This document shows, one piece after another, positions 26,821 through 36,112 of a stretch of DNA of 64,000 nucleotides. The position numbers and the translations under genes were made by a program. Under the pieces are notes generated by a model. The model worked only from the letters and a program-made list of their open reading frames with translations, made no database searches and was not told the DNA's origin. Origin of the DNA: an uncultured Bacteroides sp. (GTDB taxonomy: Bacteria; Bacteroidota; Bacteroidia; Bacteroidales; Bacteroidaceae). The stretch covers positions 39,782-103,781 of the forward strand of contig NZ_CAUCSQ010000014.1 of the NCBI RefSeq assembly GCF_958445495.1. The letters run 5' to 3'. Position 1 is the stretch's first letter. Each line of letters opens with the position of its first letter.

Positions 26821-28365
26821 ATGAGTACATTGAAGGGGCATCCGAAAGGCCTTTATTTGATTTTCGCAACCAGCACGGCAGAACGTTTCAGTTATTATGG
26901 AATGCGTGCTATTTTTATTCTTTTTCTGACGCAGGCGTTGTTGTTTGATAAAGAAGCGGCAGCATCTATCTATGGCAGTTACACAGGATTGGTTTATTTA
27001 ACTCCCTTGATTGGCGGATATATCGCCGACAAATACTGGGGAATTCGCCGTTCCGTATTCTGGGGAGCAATGATGATGGCAATCGGGCAGTTCCTTATGT
27101 TTATGAGTGCTTCTACGCTTGATAATACAGGGCTGGCACACGGGTTGATGTATGGAGGGCTCGGACTTTTGATTCTGGGCAACGGTTGCTTCAAGCCTAC
27201 AGTCTCCTCTTTGGTAGGACAGCTTTACGAACCGGGTGACAGGCGTCTGGATGCGGCATACACCATTTTCTATATGGGAGTGAATGTCGGTTCTTTTGCA
27301 GCCCCTTTGATTTGCGGATATTTAGGCGATACAGGCAATCCGGCTGATTTTAAATGGGGATTTCTGGCAGCCGGAGTCATGACATTGTTTACCCTCGTCC
27401 TTTTCGAGACCCAGAAGAATAAATATCTTTTCTCCCCTTCCGGCGAGCCAATCGGTATAATTCCTGATGCCAGACGCGAAAGAAAAGAAGATAAAATCGA
27501 GCATATTTCGCATCCGAAAATGGATAAACGTACCAAAATGCGCAATGCCGTCATCATCACCATCCTTACCGTTGCCTTATTATCCTTTTTCAGTTACGCA
27601 TTTGAAGGGGATTGGGTGAGCATCGGTATTTTTACCGCTTGCATAGTCTTCCCTGTTCTTATCCTGTTAGACGGTTCTTTGACAAAGATAGAGCGGAGCC
27701 GGATTTTTGTGATTTATATCGTCGCCTTTTTCGTGATTTTCTTTTGGGCGGCTTACGAGCAGGCAGGTGCTTCTTTAACGCTTTTTGCAGCCGAACAAAC
27801 CGACCGTACTGTTTTCGGTTGGGAAATGCCGGCTTCCTGGTTCCAATCTTTCAATCCGCTTTTTGTTGTTGTACTGGCTTATATTATGCCGGGAATATGG
27901 AGTTTCCTGAATAAGCGGAAGATGGAGCCGGCTTCTCCGACGAAACAGGCTATCGGCCTGTTGCTGCTTTCTTTAGGTTACCTTTTTATTTGTTTCGGGG
28001 TAAAAGATGCGGTTCCGGGAGTCAAAGTCAGTATGATTTGGCTGACAGGGCTCTATTTCATCCATACAATGGGTGAGATAGCCTTATCGCCTATCGGCTT
28101 GTCGATGGTAAACAAATTGAGCCCGCTACGTTTTGCTTCCCTGATGATGGGAATCTGGTATCTTTCTACCGCTACGGCTAATAAGTTTGCCGGTATGTTA
28201 AGCGGGCTTTATCCGGAAGCGGGAAAAGTGAAATCCATTTTCGGTTACCAGATTGCCACCATGTATGATTTCTTTATGGTATTCGTCATCATGTCGGGTG
28301 TCGCCTCCTTGATTCTGTTCCTCCTTTCGAAGAAATTACAGAAGATGATGCATGGAGTGGAATAA
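26821..28365 (+). CDS. POT/PTR family peptide:proton symporter
   Basis: A 514-residue inner-membrane carrier with about fourteen hydrophobic helices. It has the family signature region ERFSYYGMRAIFILFLTQAL (the proton-linked E-x-x-E/R-F-x-Y-Y-G) and GGYIADKYWG, followed by the second motif FYMGVNVGSFAAPLICGYL. The C-terminal half contains the conserved GEIALSPIGLSMVNKLSP. It probably imports di- and tripeptides. The gene is alone, with its own promoter and a strong terminator at 28517. Confidence 0.95.
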   Translation: MSTLKGHPKGLYLIFATSTAERFSYYGMRAIFILFLTQALLFDKEAAASIYGSYTGLVYLTPLIGGYIADKYWGIRRSVFWGAMMMAIGQFLMFMSASTLDNTGLAHGLMYGGLGLLILGNGCFKPTVSSLVGQLYEPGDRRLDAAYTIFYMGVNVGSFAAPLICGYLGDTGNPADFKWGFLAAGVMTLFTLVLFETQKNKYLFSPSGEPIGIIPDARRERKEDKIEHISHPKMDKRTKMRNAVIITILTVALLSFFSYAFEGDWVSIGIFTACIVFPVLILLDGSLTKIERSRIFVIYIVAFFVIFFWAAYEQAGASLTLFAAEQTDRTVFGWEMPASWFQSFNPLFVVVLAYIMPGIWSFLNKRKMEPASPTKQAIGLLLLSLGYLFICFGVKDAVPGVKVSMIWLTGLYFIHTMGEIALSPIGLSMVNKLSPLRFASLMMGIWYLSTATANKFAGMLSGLYPEAGKVKSIFGYQIATMYDFFMVFVIMSGVASLILFLLSKKLQKMMHGVE

Positions 28366-28516
28366 GATGCAAAACTTATGACACTTAGTGACGAATGCAA
28401 ATTCCACGTGAGTCTACGGGATAATCCGCAGGAATATCCGTGCCCCCTGTTCCCGGCCGAAGCATAGAGGCAACGATTTTTAATCAGGCGGTTAATCAGG
28501 TTGGGAAATAAAAAAT

Positions 28517-28567
28517 AGGAGAGGAGATGAATGTCGCAAAAAGACATCCGTCTCCTCCTTTGTTTTT
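28517..28567 (+). terminator. Terminator of the POT gene
   Basis: A long stem (AGGAGAGGAGATGAATGTC against GACATCCGTCTCCTCCT) is followed by TTGTTTTT. It lies between two convergent genes and could serve both. Confidence 0.8.
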
Positions 28568-28584
28568 CCGGTGAAGATTGGATT

Positions 28585-29160
28585 TTACCATGAATAATCG
28601 AATAAAACAGAAAGGACGAATAAAAGATCGGAAAGGTCTTTTCGGAGCAGTTTAGTTGCTTGCTGTATGCGGTAAGCGACAGTTTTAGCTGAAATCTTGA
28701 ATTTATCCGCAATTTCCTTATGGCTCATTCTGGTAAAACGGTGAAGGATGAAAGTCTCGCGGTAAGACTCAGGCAATGCCCTTATCGCCTCTTTTATTCT
28801 CTTGGAGATTTCCGTGAGATGATAGGGGTCTATGTCTTGTATGATACTTTCCATCTCTTCATAAAACATGGTATCGGCCAGGTTTTTCCTGTTCTTTTGT
28901 TTGATGCTGTTCAGTGACCGGTGATATACGGATTTAAGTAAATATTTTCCTAACGGACTCTCTGTCTGAAATGTTTGACGGTGTTCCCAAAGCCATAAAA
29001 GAACGTCTCCTGCTATTTCCTTCGCTTCTTCATATTCAACAAACCTGCTTCCGTATGCGCAAAGGATTGGATAGTATTCTTTGAAAATACATTCAAAGGC
29101 CGTAACGTCTCCTTTTTGAAGTGCGGTTAACAAATGTGTATCTTTATTTATACTTTTCAT
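28585..29160 (-). CDS. ECF sigma factor of the SusCD locus
   Basis: The 191-residue product has sigma region 2 (FECIFKEYYPILCAYGSRFV, EEAKEIAGDVLLWLWEHR) and region 4 (AIRALPESYRETFILHRF, SHKEIADKFKISAKTVAYRIQQA). It is the type of ECF factor paired with a FecR anti-sigma and a SusC with an STN domain. I choose ATG 29160 (MKSINKDTHLL); the earlier start at 29187 adds nine unlikely residues. The gene is divergent from fecR, an unusual arrangement since the sigma gene usually precedes fecR on the same strand. The 137-bp space between is AT-rich and must hold both promoters. Confidence 0.93.
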   Translation of the reverse strand: MKSINKDTHLLTALQKGDVTAFECIFKEYYPILCAYGSRFVEYEEAKEIAGDVLLWLWEHRQTFQTESPLGKYLLKSVYHRSLNSIKQKNRKNLADTMFYEEMESIIQDIDPYHLTEISKRIKEAIRALPESYRETFILHRFTRMSHKEIADKFKISAKTVAYRIQQATKLLRKDLSDLLFVLSVLFDYSW

Positions 29161-29297
29161 GTCTACAATTATATAATATAATCGCAATTATTTTTCAAAA
29201 TAAACAATATTTAACCAGATTGTGTATTAAAGTTAAACTCCATTTTGTGATTGGTATTTTTTTTCTCCCGGTTGTCTCTTTACTAAAACGGAGTATA

Positions 29298-30314
29298 ATG
29301 GATAAAATAAATCAGGAAAATCTGCTTATCAAATACTATGACGGCAATGCGACGGAGGAAGAAGTCCGGGAAATAGAAGCTTGGATAAGAATGTCCGACG
29401 GGAATTATAAGAAAGCCAAAGAGATATATACACTTCTCCTGGCGGCAGACACGAAGCTGGTTACCGATAAGATAGATATGGAAAAGGAATTGTCACTGGT
29501 GAAAGCCCGGGCAAAAAGAACCGGACGCCGTATCTTCTGGTGGAAGTCTGTACAGCGTTTTGCTGCGATAATGTTTATCCCGATGGCCATTACGATATTC
29601 CTGTTGTTAAGTCGGCCGGCTCCGGATTCCGCCGCTGGTGCCCAGATGCTCGAAGTCCGGACCCTGCCGGGCATGGTGACTTCCTTTAGGTTGCCGGACA
29701 GCACGCTGGTCTATTTAAATTCATCCTCCTCTTTGCGGTATCCTTCCGTCTTTACCGGAGATACCCGTGAAGTAAGCCTGAGTGGTGAAGCATATTTTGA
29801 CGTGACGAAAAATCCTGCCCGCAAATTCATAATTTCAACCTCTCAAAACTCCAAAGTGGAAGTTTTGGGAACCCGTTTTAATTTGGAGGCGTTCGACGAC
29901 ATGGATGAAGTGATTACGACGCTGGTAGAAGGCAAGGTAGAATTCGTATATCAGAAGGCGGACAGTAAACGCAAGGTGGTAATGAATCCGGGGCAGAAAA
30001 TCGTTTATAACAAAAAAGACGGACATGTCCTGCTGAAACACACCAGTGGAGAGTCGGAATTATCTTGGAAAGACATGAAAGTCGTCTTTAACCAGACTCC
30101 TTTAGCAGATGCCTTACACATGTTGGAAAAACGTTATAATGTAAAATTTGTAGTAAAAACATCCGAATACGAAAAGTACACCTTTACCGGAACGTTTACC
30201 GACCAGTATGTAGAGGAAATCCTGGAAAACTTTAAAATATCATCGGGCGTCCGTTGGCGGAGCGTCAAGGCTGAAAACGAAAATCAAAGAAAGAAACAAA
30301 TAGAAATATATTGA
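29298..30314 (+). CDS. FecR-type anti-sigma factor
   Basis: A 338-residue single-pass protein. The cytoplasmic N-terminus (about 1-80: ENLLIKYYDGNATEEEVREIEAWI) would bind the ECF sigma factor; a membrane helix follows at about 86-105. The FecR domain is periplasmic (PDSTLVYLNSSSSLRYPSVF, DVTKNPARKFIISTS, VEVLGTRFNLEAF). A C-terminal DUF4974 domain (TPLADALHMLEKRYNVKFVV) would contact the STN domain of SusC. I choose ATG 29298, since an upstream frame to 29121 covers the promoter region and has an unlikely N-terminus. The signal would come from the SusC below. Confidence 0.95.
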   Translation: MDKINQENLLIKYYDGNATEEEVREIEAWIRMSDGNYKKAKEIYTLLLAADTKLVTDKIDMEKELSLVKARAKRTGRRIFWWKSVQRFAAIMFIPMAITIFLLLSRPAPDSAAGAQMLEVRTLPGMVTSFRLPDSTLVYLNSSSSLRYPSVFTGDTREVSLSGEAYFDVTKNPARKFIISTSQNSKVEVLGTRFNLEAFDDMDEVITTLVEGKVEFVYQKADSKRKVVMNPGQKIVYNKKDGHVLLKHTSGESELSWKDMKVVFNQTPLADALHMLEKRYNVKFVVKTSEYEKYTFTGTFTDQYVEEILENFKISSGVRWRSVKAENENQRKKQIEIY

Positions 30315-30382
30315 GCCTTTTTATGTTTAACTGATTAATTTTAATACTATGAAACGTTACCATCCCCCCTGAAACCAAAAAA

Positions 30383-30417
30383 CATACAGACAGATGTTGG
30401 CGCATCATGTCTGTATG
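30383..30417 (+). promoter_or_regulatory. Hairpin in the susC leader
   Basis: A 14-bp stem, CATACAGACAGATG against CATCaTGTCTGTATG with one bulged base and a six-base loop, lies between fecR and susC. It has no following T-run, so it is less like a terminator and more like an mRNA structure or processing site. Confidence 0.5.
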
Positions 30418-30486
30418 CGAAAGTCTTTAAACTGTTTAGAATGTAAACAGAGTAAATTATTTCTTAACTTAAATTCTTGCAAAGAT

Positions 30487-33400
30487 ATGAAGAAAAACAG
30501 TTATGACCAACAATTGTGGGCGGATAATCCCGTCTTTATTGTTTGGGAAAAAGTCCCGTTGTTTATGAAGTTACTTTTCGTTTTCTGCTTTTGTTTTGTG
30601 GGCGTTTTATGTGCCAACGACAGCTATGCCCAACGTACTATAATGAATGTAAATGCGCAAAATGTGACTGTGAAAGAAGTCCTCGCCCAGATTGAAGAAC
30701 AGTCGGATTTCAGTTTTTTCTACAATGACAGCCATGTTGATGTCAATCGGCGGGTATCGGTATCTGTCGATCAGAGCGACATATTTACGATATTGAATGA
30801 AGTATTTAAAAATACGGATGTCAAATATGTCGTGCGCAACAAGAAAATAATATTGTCTACCCGGACGGCGGAAGCGCTGGCGGTCAAACAGACAGTACAA
30901 GTGAAAGGAAAGGTCGTGGATATCTTAGGCGAGCCTGTAATCGGGGCTACGGTTATGGAAGACGGCACCCAGAATGGAACGATTACGGACATTGACGGAC
31001 AGTTCACCTTGAATATAATGCCTTCCAGTACCACGGTCACGGTATCTTATGTCGGCTATGTGACGCAAACCGTAAAAGTACAATCCGGCAAGCTCCTGTC
31101 GATTATTCTCAAGGAAGATTCCAAGACATTGGATGAAATCGTAGTTGTCGGTTTCGGAACACAGAAAAAAGTAAACCTGACCGGTTCGGTATCCACGGTC
31201 ACTGCCGACGATTTGTTGTCCCGTCCGGTTTCTAACATAAGCCAGGCATTGCAAGGATTGGTTCCGGGAATGAACTTCTCCTATGGCTCAGACGGCAATG
31301 GCGGTGAAATCGGCGCTGAAATGAATGTAAACATTCGCGGTAACGGTACGATTGGCGATGGCTCCAACGCCTCTCCGCTCATTTTGATAGACGGCATGGA
31401 GGGAAACATGAATATGCTGAATCCGAATGATATCGAAAGCATCTCGGTACTCAAAGATGCGGCAGCCTCTTCTATCTACGGTTCCCGTGCACCGTTCGGT
31501 GTGGTATTGATAACGACCAAAAAAGGAAAAGCGGGGAAAATGAACGTTAATTACAATAATAGTTTCCGCTGGTCGCAGGCCATCAATCTTCCGGAAGTCG
31601 CAGATGCCTATACCTACGCCAGGTATTTTAATAAGATGCAGTTGAATGATGGTAAAACGGCTGTGCAGTTTGACGAAACCCGCCTTCAGGCTATCAAGGA
31701 TTATGCCGCAGGAGTGATAACCACCACTACCCAGCCGAACAGAGAAACCCCTACTATCTGGGACTGGATTGGCAATACGAATACAGATTGGTATGATGTG
31801 GTATTCGGCGGTACGGCATTCTCACAAGAACATTCTCTCAGCGTCAGTGGCGGTACGGAAAAAATCCAGTATTATTTCTCCGGGAACTATATGGGGCAAG
31901 AAGGAATGATGGCGATTCGCCGTGACAAATTGCAGCGCTATGCGGTGACAAGCAAGATTAATGCGCAGCTTTATCCGTGGTTAAGCATGAATTATAGCAT
32001 GAAATTCATGAGAAAGGACTATACCAAGCCTACCGCAATGACTGACAATGTCCTTTATCAGAATATTGCCAAACGTTGGCCGATGGAACCTACGGTAGAC
32101 CCGAACGGTTATCCGATGGGTAACACGATTATCCGTCCTATTCTTTACGGAGGTGACAATAAGTCGCAGACCGATTGGCTGTATCAGCAATTCCAAGTGG
32201 TTGTAGAGCCAATCAAAGACTGGAAGATTTTCGGAGAAATCAATTATAAGGTAATAGACGCCTTCACCCATACGGATTATCTGGAAGTGCCGCAGATGAA
32301 CGTGGCCGGCGAACCGTATGCCGGCGACACTTGGAATACGTCGAAAGTTACTGAAGGTGCAGAACGCACCAACTATTTCAATACGAACGTCTACAGTGAA
32401 TACAGCAAGACCTTTGCCGATGTACACCACCTGAAAGCGATGGTCGGATTTCAGGCGGAAGTAAATAAATGGAGACAGTTGCAGGCGACAAAATTAGATT
32501 TGATATCAGAATCCATTCCCAATATCAATGCGGCTACGGGAGAAGCGACAATCGATAAGTCGAAACTGACCCATTGGGCTACAGCCGGTTTCTTCGGGCG
32601 GTTGAATTACGACTATAAAGAACGTTATCTGTTGGAAGTGAACCTTCGTTATGACGGAACTTCCCGTTTTGCGAGAGATAAGCGTTGGAACCTGTTCCCT
32701 TCTTTCTCCGCCGGATGGAATGTGGCGCGTGAGGCATTTATGGAACCCTACAACAATATCGTCAACACTTTGAAGATTCGCGGTTCATGGGGAGAACTGG
32801 GAAACCAGAATACGGAAAATCTGTATCCCTATATCCAGTTGATGAAGTTTGTCGCCCAAGACCCCAATTCCAATTGGCTGATAAACGGCACCCGCCCCAA
32901 CACGGCAGATGCGCCGGACTTGATTTCAGCATTGTTAGGCTGGGAGACTATGCGGTCATGGAATATCGGTTTTGACCTGGGAATGCTGAACAACCGCCTG
33001 ACCATCAGTTTTGACTGGTTCAACAGAAAGACGATTAATATGGTCGGGCCGGCTCCCGAACTCCCCGCGACACTGGGGGCGGATGTGCCTAAGATGAACA
33101 ATGCGGATATGCAATCTCTCGGTTTCGAACTGGATTTGGGATGGAGAGACCGCATAAAAGATTTTGACTACGGGATACACTTGTTGCTTTCCGACGACCG
33201 CCAGAAGATTTTGAAATACCCCAATAAGACAGGAAAAATAGACACTTGGTATGTCGGGAAATACATAGGCGATATCTGGGGATTCGAAACAATCGGCATA
33301 GCCAAGAGCCAGGAAGAGATGGATGCCCATCTGGCCGGATTACCCAACGGCGGACAGTCGGAACTGGGCAGCAACTGGGGTGCGGGCGACATCATGTACC

Positions 33401-34014
33401 GCGACCTGGACAATGACGGTAAGATTTCCGACGGCTCCACTCTCGACGACCCGGGTGACAAAAGAGTTATCGGCAACTCTTCTCCGCGCCTCCGGTTCGG
33501 ACTCGATTTGACTGCCGCATGGAAAGGGTTCGATGTACGCCTGTTCTTCCAGGGAGTGGCGAAACGCGACGCCTGGTTAAGCGATAACATGTTCTGGGGA
33601 GCCACCGGCGGTATCTGGCAATCGGCATGCTTCACCTCCCATCTGGATTTCTTCCGGGAAGAAAGTGACGATTTCTGGAGTGAAAACAAAGATGCCTATT
33701 TCCCTCGCACATTGGTTGACAACTATGAAAAGAATCAAAAGGTACAGACCCGTTATTTGCAGAACGCCGCCTATATACGGTTGAAGAATCTGCAAATCGG
33801 ATATACCTTACCTAGTAAGATAACCCGGAAAATAGGTATTTCGAACCTGCGGATTTTCTTCTCCGGAGAAAACCTGTTCACTCTAACAGGACTGCCTGAA
33901 GGATTTGACCCGGAAACAATCAATACCGGGTATGGAGCACAAGACGGCACTACGTCGGGAAAGACTTATCCGTTGTCCCGTACCTTCTCTACAGGCTTTA
34001 GTGTTAACTTTTAA
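30487..34014 (+). CDS. SusC/RagA-type TonB-dependent outer-membrane transporter with STN domain
   Basis: The 1175-residue protein imports glycan fragments across the outer membrane. A signal peptide ends near CANDSYAQ. The STN domain (about 35-85: NVNAQNVTVKEVLAQIEEQSDF) links it to the FecR above. Then come a carboxypeptidase-regulatory-like domain (VKGKVVDILGEPVIGATVMED), the TonB box DEIVVVGFGTQ, the plug (GSVSTVTADDLLSRPVSNISQALQGLVPG; ISVLKDAAASSIYGSRAPFGVVLITTKKG) and a 22-strand barrel to RTFSTGFSVNF. The start is ATG 30487 (MKKNSYDQQLW), as an earlier ATG at 30394 falls in a structured leader. Next is SusD, 10 bp downstream. Confidence 0.97.
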   Translation: MKKNSYDQQLWADNPVFIVWEKVPLFMKLLFVFCFCFVGVLCANDSYAQRTIMNVNAQNVTVKEVLAQIEEQSDFSFFYNDSHVDVNRRVSVSVDQSDIFTILNEVFKNTDVKYVVRNKKIILSTRTAEALAVKQTVQVKGKVVDILGEPVIGATVMEDGTQNGTITDIDGQFTLNIMPSSTTVTVSYVGYVTQTVKVQSGKLLSIILKEDSKTLDEIVVVGFGTQKKVNLTGSVSTVTADDLLSRPVSNISQALQGLVPGMNFSYGSDGNGGEIGAEMNVNIRGNGTIGDGSNASPLILIDGMEGNMNMLNPNDIESISVLKDAAASSIYGSRAPFGVVLITTKKGKAGKMNVNYNNSFRWSQAINLPEVADAYTYARYFNKMQLNDGKTAVQFDETRLQAIKDYAAGVITTTTQPNRETPTIWDWIGNTNTDWYDVVFGGTAFSQEHSLSVSGGTEKIQYYFSGNYMGQEGMMAIRRDKLQRYAVTSKINAQLYPWLSMNYSMKFMRKDYTKPTAMTDNVLYQNIAKRWPMEPTVDPNGYPMGNTIIRPILYGGDNKSQTDWLYQQFQVVVEPIKDWKIFGEINYKVIDAFTHTDYLEVPQMNVAGEPYAGDTWNTSKVTEGAERTNYFNTNVYSEYSKTFADVHHLKAMVGFQAEVNKWRQLQATKLDLISESIPNINAATGEATIDKSKLTHWATAGFFGRLNYDYKERYLLEVNLRYDGTSRFARDKRWNLFPSFSAGWNVAREAFMEPYNNIVNTLKIRGSWGELGNQNTENLYPYIQLMKFVAQDPNSNWLINGTRPNTADAPDLISALLGWETMRSWNIGFDLGMLNNRLTISFDWFNRKTINMVGPAPELPATLGADVPKMNNADMQSLGFELDLGWRDRIKDFDYGIHLLLSDDRQKILKYPNKTGKIDTWYVGKYIGDIWGFETIGIAKSQEEMDAHLAGLPNGGQSELGSNWGAGDIMYRDLDNDGKISDGSTLDDPGDKRVIGNSSPRLRFGLDLTAAWKGFDVRLFFQGVAKRDAWLSDNMFWGATGGIWQSACFTSHLDFFREESDDFWSENKDAYFPRTLVDNYEKNQKVQTRYLQNAAYIRLKNLQIGYTLPSKITRKIGISNLRIFFSGENLFTLTGLPEGFDPETINTGYGAQDGTTSGKTYPLSRTFSTGFSVNF

Positions 34015-34024
34015 TTGACGATAT

Positions 34025-36043
34025 ATGAAAAAGATAATTCAATACTTGTTTTTATTGGCGGGAGGGAGCTTGACGCTTGTTTCTTGCAATGACTTTCTGG
34101 ATAGAGAACCTCTGGATAGCGTGACCCCGGACAACTTCTTCTATACGGAAAATGATTTGGCCGCTTATGCTGTAAAGCATTACAATTTCACTACCCATGA
34201 AGGCTTTAACGCCGGAATCTGGAAAAATGACAACGGAACCGATAACCAGGCCGCTACGGACTATGACAACAAATGGATTCCCGGCCAATGGAAAGTTCCT
34301 GAATCTTACAGTAACCCTGAGTCCAACGACCCTTGGAACTTTGCAGCCATCCGCGATGCCAATTATTTCCTCGAAATCGTAGTGCCCCGTTTTGAGAAAG
34401 GAGAAATAGAAGGTTCGGAAGTAAACATCAGGCACTACATCGGTGAAATGTATTTCCTGCGCGCTAAAAACTACTTGACAAAACTGGAGACCCTCGGTGA
34501 CTTTCCGATAATCAAAAACACACTGCCGGACGAAAGCGAGCCTCTGACGGAAGCCAGTAAACGCGAACCCCGGTATAAAGTGGCACGTTTTATTCTGGAA
34601 GACCTCGACCGGGCCATCGAAATGTTAACCAATGACATTTCGGGCGGGAAAAACCGTATTACAAAAAATGCAGCCTTGCTGTTAAAATCAAGAGCCGCTT
34701 TGTTTGAAGCCTCCTGGCTGACTTATCATAGAGGGACCGCTCTGGTGCCGGGTGGCCCCGGATGGCCGGGAAAAGCGGAAGATATTGAAGGCTTTGATAT
34801 TGATACGGAAATCGCGTTTTTCCTGAAAGAAGCGAAATCGGCGGCAAAAGAAGTGATAGGCAACGCGGCTCTGGTAGAGAACACCGCGAAAGATTGCAAT
34901 GATGAAACAGTTAAAACAGACGAAGATATATATAAGATGAGCAACCCCTATTTTGCTCAGTTCTCAGCAAATAGTTTAGAAGAATATTCGGAAATACTGC
35001 TATGGCGTTCCTATAACCTGCTTGAGTACGGAATTGTACATTCGGCTCCTTTCTATATCCGTGTGGGCGGAGATACCGGTTTTACCCGCCAGTATGTGGA
35101 AAGCTTTCTTTGCCGGGACGGCAAGCCGATATATGCGTCCGACCAGTATAAAGGCGACAAATCGCTGTTGGATGTACGCAAGAACAGAGATTTGCGTTTG
35201 CAGCTATTCTTGATGACACCGGGTGAGACCCTGAGCCCGAATATCATGGACGGCACTCCCGATTTGCTTCCGGACGCTCCGCAAATCCTGGAAATAAAAG
35301 AGAAAAGATGTACGACAGGCTATCAGGTACGCAAAGGACTTTCCGGAAATTGGTATCGTGACGGCAATACGGCGATTGAAGGCTGTCCGATATATCGTGT
35401 GGCAGAAGCCTACCTCAATTATATCGAAGCAGACTGTATGGAACATAACGGAACTTCCATCAGTACCGAAGCTGCCGGTTACTGGGGAGACCTCCGTGAA
35501 AGAGCGGGACTTCCGAGAGACTATACGGTGACGGTGAACAGTACAGACCTCTCTAGGGAACTCGACTGGGCCGTATATTCGGCAGGGGAACAAGTCACTC
35601 CTCTGTTGTACAATATCCGTCGTGAACGGCGTTGCGAGCTATTGGCGGAAGGCATGCGCATGAGAGACCTGAAACGTTGGAGAGCGTTGGACCAAGTTAA
35701 GAATTTCGTGATTGAGGGAGTGAACCTGTGGGAATCCAATTTGCAGTATGCATATATGAAAGACGGGGAAAATCTTCTGGTGCCGGAAGGAACGGAAGGA
35801 AAAACATCCAATGTGTCCAGCCCTGCTAGCAGTAAATATCTGTGCCCTTACCGTGCAGTGAAAACAAACAACCTGATGTACGATGCAGGATATTCATGGT
35901 GCGAGGCACATTATCTGGACCCTATCGCTATTACGCATTTCAGGATTACCGCCTCAAATCCCAACGACCTGAGTACCTCTGTTATATATCAGAATCCCGG
36001 ATGGCCCACCGCAGCCAATGAAGGACCTGTTAGCGTGAATTAA
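34025..36043 (+). CDS. SusD/RagB-type surface glycan-binding lipoprotein
   Basis: The 672-residue lipoprotein (signal peptide to SLTLVSC, then NDFLDREPLDSVTP, the usual SusD start) binds glycan at the cell surface and forms the lid of the SusC barrel. The family pattern is clear: YFLRAKNYLTKLETLGDFPII, TPLLYNIRRERRCELLAEGMRMRDLKRWRAL. It is a large member of the family. The binding specificity cannot be read from sequence; the following sulfatase points to a sulfated glycan. A strong hairpin follows the stop. Confidence 0.96.
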   Translation: MKKIIQYLFLLAGGSLTLVSCNDFLDREPLDSVTPDNFFYTENDLAAYAVKHYNFTTHEGFNAGIWKNDNGTDNQAATDYDNKWIPGQWKVPESYSNPESNDPWNFAAIRDANYFLEIVVPRFEKGEIEGSEVNIRHYIGEMYFLRAKNYLTKLETLGDFPIIKNTLPDESEPLTEASKREPRYKVARFILEDLDRAIEMLTNDISGGKNRITKNAALLLKSRAALFEASWLTYHRGTALVPGGPGWPGKAEDIEGFDIDTEIAFFLKEAKSAAKEVIGNAALVENTAKDCNDETVKTDEDIYKMSNPYFAQFSANSLEEYSEILLWRSYNLLEYGIVHSAPFYIRVGGDTGFTRQYVESFLCRDGKPIYASDQYKGDKSLLDVRKNRDLRLQLFLMTPGETLSPNIMDGTPDLLPDAPQILEIKEKRCTTGYQVRKGLSGNWYRDGNTAIEGCPIYRVAEAYLNYIEADCMEHNGTSISTEAAGYWGDLRERAGLPRDYTVTVNSTDLSRELDWAVYSAGEQVTPLLYNIRRERRCELLAEGMRMRDLKRWRALDQVKNFVIEGVNLWESNLQYAYMKDGENLLVPEGTEGKTSNVSSPASSKYLCPYRAVKTNNLMYDAGYSWCEAHYLDPIAITHFRITASNPNDLSTSVIYQNPGWPTAANEGPVSVN

Positions 36044-36052
36044 AAATATCGG

Positions 36053-36098
36053 AAAAAGAACTGCATCTGACAGACAAAGATGCAGTTCTTTTTGTTAT
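36053..36098 (+). terminator. Hairpin between susD and the sulfatase gene
   Basis: A perfect 16-bp stem (36053-36068 with 36078-36093) with a nine-base loop runs into TTTTTG. It begins ten bases after the susD stop and ends 20 bases before the sulfatase ATG. It looks like an intrinsic terminator or attenuator that would lower expression of the sulfatase against susCD. Confidence 0.8.
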
Positions 36099-36112
36099 GC
36101 CAAAGATTGTAT

